Assembly (NCBI GenBank): GCA_941918925.1
Contig: OW799235.1
Span: forward strand, 17,108,201-17,172,200
From: Phyto melanocephala
Lineage: Eukaryota; Arthropoda; Insecta; Diptera; Rhinophoridae
Direction: 5' to 3'
DNA: 64,000 bases
In this document: piece by piece, positions 58,623 through 64,000 of the stretch
How positions within the stretch are numbered: position 1 is the first letter of the stretch
How the letters are laid out: every line of letters starts with the position of its first letter
Translations under genes and position numbers: made by a program
Notes under the pieces: generated by a model
Database searches by the model: none
Seen by the model: the letters and a program-made list of their open reading frames with translations, nothing else
Told to the model about the DNA's origin: nothing

Positions 58623-60246
58623 AAGAGTTGCAGGTTTATCGGCATAAACCAACGACTTAGGATATTTTAAATAATAAATAAATAGTGTGAACAAAAACAC
58701 TTTTAGAAATAATGTTGTCACCGATTTTGCATTATATAGATTATCAATCGCGCTTTATGCCAAGTTTCTGCATCTTGTTGAAACAAAAACTCGTAGATGT
58801 TTAGCTAATTAATTTTTGAAAACCAAATATTCAGTCCACAGGATTCGATAGCGATCCCACTTTACCGCAACCGCATATCCTTGCTAATTTTAAAAGAACT
58901 AAGGACCAGCGCAAAAGCCGCTAAGTAAGTAACTGAAAGGCCGCTAACTATTTTTTCTATTTAAACAAACCTTTTTGCAATAAACTAAAATTTATTTTAT
59001 ATTTTATTTTATTTCAAAACCTTAAATTTGCTGCTTTAAACTATTTACTGTAAGTGCTGTAACATGCAAGCTCCCTTTACATAAAACTATAGTCATTTCT
59101 TATTTTCTTTTAACTTTAACCAACAAAAAAATATTATTATTTAACATCATGGCCGTCATTGTCTCATTATGCGGCTAGTGCTGCTACTGTTTCCCGTTAC
59201 CCAAGCCGGCCAAAAGACAGTCTGTAAATGAGTCCACAATAACAATGCGACTTGTTTGCTTTAATAATTATGGTCACGTTAATGTTACAGCTGTTGTTCA
59301 TTTTTTTGGAAATTTCACACGACAACTAAAATTGCTGCTGACGATGACAATGGCTGGCGTCTGGCATAAAATCATAATAAAATTTTATGATACAAGTACT
59401 TAATTTATTGCATGTTTTATTATGATTTTTCTTTTTTTTAACGATCTTTCCTTCAATTCCTTTTATTTAACCATTAAATAATGTATGCAGCCAAACATTT
59501 GCTACCAAACTCATAAAAGGCAACAAAATAAAAGTTTTTAAATATTTTTTTGCAAAACATTAAGGTCAACTTAAATTGCGGGAGAGAGAGAGAGGATTTA
59601 ATAACAACCAACATAAAGGATAATTATCTTACAATGTTTGTGTATGTGACAAAGTTTCTGTAATTTTATTGCAAACTTTTTGTTTCACTTCATCCTTTTA
59701 TATTTTGCGACACAATTTTTTTTTTTTTAATCTTATTTCAGCTGTAACATTAACCTTGACTACCCAAGCTTTCAGTATCCTGTGTTCTGTGTGCTACGGC
59801 ACAAAAAAAATATTTCAATTATTTTCTGGCATTATCATCTTTTTTAATAATGTCCTGTCTTTTATAAGATAATCTTGTCTATTGTCATTTCCGTTTATAA
59901 ATATTAAACTTAGCTAGAAAAATTACAAAATTCAAGTGCAAAATGAAACCACTTCACTTCGCAGCGAAAGGCAACGACAACAACGTCAAAGACACTAATA
60001 GCGAGAGACAGAGAGAAAATGTCAAAAACTTTTTTATTCCAACTTGTGCTTAAGCAATATTTATCATTTATTTTAAAGTGCACTTCAATTGCAACCCCTT
60101 TAACCATCTTCAACATTTGATGTGACGGCCTGCCTGCTTACCTGTCTGCCTTTGTCAATAGAGACTTTAGTTTAAAAAAAAAATCAAATATTTTCGCTGA
60201 TGAAAAGAAAATAAGGGAAGTTAACTGTATTTGTATTTGCCCTAAT
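58623..60246. other. non-repetitive stretch without recognisable gene
   Basis: A GA run (59583-59594). 59130-59400 is less AT-rich than its surroundings (for example CGGCTAGTGCTGCTACTGTT), has no ORF and looks like unique DNA where conserved non-coding sequence could be sought. ORFs at 59669 and 59910 are unsupported. Confidence 0.4.
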
Positions 60247-60275
60247 ACAGGGTAATCCAACCAAAACGCACAAAG

Positions 60276-61742
60276 TTATTTATTTGTAAATAAAACGAAA
60301 AGTTTTTGAAGAATTGACTTAATGTTTTTTGCTATGACAGAAGGACTATGACAATCATGTGTGATACAAAATTTCGGTCCAATGCTTGTCCTCGCTTGGT
60401 GGCCTACTCCCATCCAAAGGTAAGTGGTAAAGATTTTCAATGATACTGCGCCACAATTAAGGTTTAGTATCATTAAAGTGCCGAATTAACTCTTCCTTTA
60501 GCTTTTGGATTGTCCTTGTCTTATTGAAGTACATAGTTTGTTTTTAATATCCCCAAAGATAAAAATCAAACGAAGTCAAATCACATGCTCTCGTCGGTTA
60601 ATTAACATTGATATCACGGTCATTGAATTTCTCATTTTCTCGTTGGCTGTGTGGCCACTGGCACCCACCTGTTTGAATAACATATTGTCCAGGTCCATAT
60701 GCTCATTTTCTGGCTTCAAGAAGTGCGTTATCATCTCTCGATAGCGAACACCATTTACGGTAACTGCTTGTCCCACCTCATTTCCGAAGAAATACAAGCC
60801 GCTGACGCCGCCAGTCCATAAACCGCATCAAACATTGGCTCCTTGTTGATGCATCGACTTTTTACCCGTGGATTCCCGATTTCCCAATTGCGGCGATTTT
60901 GCACGGTAACGAATGCACCGAGGTAAAAGTGTGCCTCGTCGCTAAATATGATTTTTTTGTAAAGCTACGATTAATTTCTGTCTGTTCATTTAACAATTCG
61001 GCACATTGACGACGCTTAAAATGCTCAGTAAACTACAGCTCTTGAATAAAAAACCGCACCAGACTTTCTTTCTTAATGGATGCAGACACCCGTGGATTCT
61101 CATTTGCCTAAATTATGCAACCCTGCATGTTTACGAATCCACTGAGTTGAAAGTGTGCCTCATCGCTAAAGATGATATTCTTTGTAAAGTCATCTTTCTA
61201 TTCTGTCTATTCAACCAACCATTCGGCATATTGTTAAAAATTGAAAGTGTCAGTAGGCTGCAGCTCTTGAGCCAATTGAACCTATTAAGCGTGTAAATTC
61301 AAATCTTTATTCAAAACTGGCATTAGTAATGTTCCTGAAATGTTCAATTGTTGGGCAAAACGACGAGCCAAGGTTGACATTTCTTCTGCAATACTGCAGT
61401 GAACAAAATCAATGATTTCCGTAGAACGAACTGTGAAAGCATGCAAAGATGCTTTTACATTTCTTACAGACCCGGTATGCTAAATTTTTCACACAATTTC
61501 TCCGAGTTTTGACATATTTGGGCGATTATGCGGAACAAAAAAACATCACGAATAGCACGAAATACATTATGGTTTGAACGCCCACTTTGGTAAAGGGCTT
61601 CAACAATTTTAACGCGCAGCTGAATTGTATACATTTCCATGGTTGAATTTGTCAAACACTGAAACAAAGAAATGTTAAAATGAAAAGTAGGTCGGTCCAA
61701 AAACTTGCCGCTAAGGTACGACTCAAAATGACCATCGTGCAT
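60276..61742 (-). pseudogene. mariner-superfamily DDE transposase pseudogene with duplicated catalytic block
   Basis: N-terminus (helix-turn-helix): MEMYTIQLRVKIVEALYQSG then RSNHNVFRAIRDVF (about 61540-61645). The first catalytic block is KIIFSDEAHFYLGAFVTVQN then RRNWEIGNPRV (about 60870-60955). A second, more worn copy of the same block lies upstream (about 61090-61175). Then AVYGLAAS near 60810, EHMDLDNMLFKQVGASGHTA (60576-60797), where the second catalytic aspartate is replaced by Val (QDGA to QVGA), and a C-terminal NIKSILQKLFV. The mutated aspartate, frameshifts and the duplication make it inactive. Confidence 0.8.
60845..61275. repeat. internal direct duplication, period ~224 bp
   Basis: Landmarks repeat at constant offset: CGTGGATTC at 60867 and 61091, GTGTGCCTC at 60929 and 61153, AGCTCTTGA at 61037 and 61262. 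The copies differ at many positions, so the duplication is old. Confidence 0.78.
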
Positions 61743-61760
61743 TATGGTTAGACCACCCTT

Positions 61761-63290
61761 TATACGTTAAAGAGCTCCCTCTCTCTATGCCTTTTATTAC
61801 TATTCTTCTTAAAAAAAATTCGTCATAGAGTTTTGTTATTGAATTTATATGTGTTTTAATTACGGAGCTGTTTGAAAAAAAATTTTTTTATTATTTTGTC
61901 AGATGTCAACTTTTGAACCCCAGTGACAACATGAAAGTTTTTTTGATAAGAGAAAAAGTTTTTTTCTTGTCTTTAAATTCTTAATTGTATATTACGGCCA
62001 GACCATTGGCTATTGACACGGGTAAATAGTTTTTGACACAAATAAAACAATGAAGGAGTAATTTTCATGTGCCATTAAAGATGTGACTATTGTTCACTTA
62101 ATACCACAAAATTAACTTAAATAATTTGAATAATTTATAGCAGTAGGTCACTTTTTTTTTTTTGAAATAACCATCGTTAACCATTCATTTTTCTATCTCT
62201 CTGGCAGCATACGAATTTTTGAATCTTTATATAAAGTAAAGTGTGGCCTCCACCATTTTATGTTACGCCCTGCTTACATCTAAAGAGGTTCCCCACTAGC
62301 TTAACGACCCTCTCCTTATGGTGTAGACCGTTCACAAAAAACAGTAAAGTATAATCATTCTATTCAATTTACTACAAATCTTCCTCACTCGAACACGGAA
62401 TAAGATGTTTCTCTGTACTTGCCGAACCAACCATGTCGTAGCTGGTTTTATATTATAGATCGAAACAAGTGATATTAACATGGGAAAATGTCTAGTAAAT
62501 GCAACTGGTGTAGAAGGAAGTAATTGATCTTAGGAGAAAAAATGTTTCACAGTAAGTTATGTAGACGCGAAAAATTTTAAATTGACAAAACTGTTTTCCG
62601 TGACAACTGATTTCACTGTTTTAGGTTGGTTCGAGGTTCAAAAGCTGCGCCCATGAACAGAATTTTCGTATTTATAGCGATAATAATCCTCAAGCCAACA
62701 GCTTTTAGTTGGGTGTGGTTTATATGCCTGTAAAATCATTCATCCATATGTCACAAATAACGATGACCAGAACGTTACGGTCAACGGTGGGAGTTAAAGA
62801 GTCACGCTCACTATCTTCTTTGTGCCTTAGTTGCAGACAGGATAGTTATACACCTCAATCAATTTACTAAGGAAAATATTTGACAAACGAATAATTTAAA
62901 GAAACGGACATGAATAGGCCGACTTGTACATGTGATTTGACGCCATTTTATTACTTTCTTTGTGGGAGTGTAAAGTTCTAAGTCAACAAAAATAGACAAG
63001 AACCGATAGACCATTTCGAAGCTTTCATGTGAAACCACGTGTGTCTTAAAAAAAACTTTTTTTAGGAGAGCTACAAAACCGTGTTAGTGCTGAACGCTTT
63101 TTAATATATTTTTATAGAAGTTACGTTGTTATACCATTAAAATAATCGGAATGGGTTCATCTTATTTGAGAAATTTTTAAAACCAAGAAAAGGCCGTTTA
63201 AAACCAAGCAATATGGCATCATTAACTCAAAATCGTATAAAATGAACATACGCGGTTGCCCATGAAAATCAAGGATATATTATGTGTTAT
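61761..63290. other. stretch without recognisable gene
   Basis: No motif-bearing ORF or paired repeat was identified. 62.2-62.9 kb is slightly richer in GC. Confidence 0.4.
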
Positions 63291-64000
63291 TGCCTAGGTT
63301 AGGTTAGATTGAGCAGCCGCCCGAAAGCATAGCTAACTTGGGTCCTCCGAGGGTTTTATTGCCTAAGTACAGTGTAATTAACTGCGAAGTGTAGCGAAAT
63401 TGGGCTTCCCACTTAAGTCATGTCGGTATAAGCCATAGGCAGTCACATATCCAAAATCATATTTCATCATTAATGCCATAATATTGGATGGATGTGGAAA
63501 ACGTTTTTCTCTGTTTTATTTAAACTTAAAACTTTTCTCCACAAACACTATACCACAACATTACATAAATTATTTATAAAACTTTTTTAGCTGCCATTGC
63601 ACAGAATATCATTCAAAAAAAATTTCACGTAACTTTCTCATCGTCAAAGTAAGCGATGATTGATTTTGAAAATCGTTAAAACACGTTGGTTTACCGAATA
63701 TTTATCCATAATTAATTTGCCACGTCTTCACTTCACGACTGCCAAATATGAACTGCCAAGACTAATTTTTACCAAGTCAAAGCGGCAAGTCAATGTAGTA
63801 TACCTTCCCGTAAAATGATGATGCTGTACAAAATTCTATTTGAACTAGTGCATTTGTTGATCTCCCCTGTATACAGAAGAGTACCATTCTTAGCTAATGC
63901 ATCAATGGGATGCTTGTTTAATACACATGAGTGTCTAAGTAACCATCTGAGCTCAACAGCAGTATATCTCATTTAGAGATACCCGGCAGTCCGTAAATTA
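63290..64000 (-). pseudogene. LOA/I-type LINE 3' part with RNase H fragment
   Basis: The minus frame at 63972-63790 contains RHSCVLNKHPIDALAKNGTL, which fits the end of a LINE RNase H domain (family GHxGVxGNExADALAKxGT, catalytic Asp kept in DALAK). The downstream minus-strand 3' end near 63296 reads GGCTGCTCAATCTAACCTAA then CCTA, similar in style to the AACCTAACC end of the LINE at 30.8 kb. The part between is heavily worn. The 5' portion lies beyond the right edge. Confidence 0.5.

Larger units (their letters stand above)
60247..61760 (-). mobile_element. mariner-superfamily element, third type, ~1.5 kb with TIRs
   Basis: The left end AGGGTAATCCAACCAAAACG, then CAC, and the right end, read inward AGGGTGGTCTAACCATAATG then CAC, are inverted with few mismatches. 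The transposase remnant fills the interior on the minus strand. It is longer than usual because of an internal duplication (60845-61275). Confidence 0.8.

Noticed and set aside
61006..61296. Plus-strand 96-aa ORF
   Set aside because: Antisense to the duplicated catalytic block of the mariner pseudogene.

Overview
The window is AT-rich nuclear DNA from an insect, most likely a higher fly (calyptrate or related Diptera). That placement is an inference from the repeats: several copies of a dispersed repeat with a 'TATTCGGCTGTGCCGAAT' head and a '...GAAGGGTATAAAA' tail, plus the kinds of mariner, Helitron, RTE, LOA-like and Jockey-like elements present. No bacterial features were seen: no operons, ribosome binding sites, CRISPR or rRNA. 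I could not support any complete host protein-coding gene. The stretch reads as intergenic or long-intron DNA built from nested, decaying transposable elements.

Layout. 1-1.1 kb: minus-strand RTE-like reverse transcriptase remnant, then a mariner transposase scrap. 4.5-6.1 kb: a diverged satellite of about 130-bp monomers punctuated by the palindrome TGTCACATATATGTGACA. 8.0-8.5 kb: short Helitron. 10.0-10.5 kb: internally deleted mariner. 10.9-11.7 kb: dispersed repeat containing a tRNA-like segment. 13.6-14.6 kb: terminal-inverted-repeat (TIR) element with an inner foldback. 17.1-17.6 kb: Jockey-type LINE 3' end. 17.8-18.2 kb: TATA box, initiator, ATG-free leader, start codon and splice donor, the best candidate for a host promoter and first exon. 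19.3-20.5 kb: mariner pseudogene. 20.9-23.2 kb: nested MITEs and a dispersed repeat. 25.3-26.2 kb: CR1/L2-like LINE with one frameshift. 27-30 kb: repeats and a Helitron. 30.8-32.4 kb: LOA/I-type LINE with RNase H.

33.5-34.3 kb: pogo/Tigger deletion derivative that keeps the transposase C-terminus. 34.9-35.6 and 53.3-54.1 kb: two copies of one MITE with TA target duplications. 36.7-37.9 kb: MITE and mariner. 38.3-39.5 kb: truncated Helitron with the end of its helicase. 40.6-42.2 kb: two MITEs and a hairpin. 43.2-43.5 kb: 62-bp tandem repeat. 45.4-45.9 kb: second ATG/splice-donor candidate and a mini-hairpin. 47-52 kb: dispersed repeats, a Helitron, a 127-bp near-perfect hairpin and an RTE fragment. 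52.5-53.3 kb: RTE fragment. 56.3-57.1 kb: Jockey fragment. 57.1-57.9 kb: TIR element with TACGTGACAT motifs. 57.9-58.6 kb: hAT transposase C-terminus. 60.2-61.8 kb: mariner whose catalytic block is tandemly duplicated. 63.3-64.0 kb: LINE RNase H tail.

Functionally, the recognisable proteins are all mobile-element enzymes: reverse transcriptase, RNase H, DDE transposases, Helitron helicase and hAT transposase. All are broken or truncated, so the window is probably a graveyard and not an active system. The signals most worth following are the palindromic satellite, the long hairpins (possible small-RNA sources), the duplicated transposase block, and the two promoter/exon-like sites.
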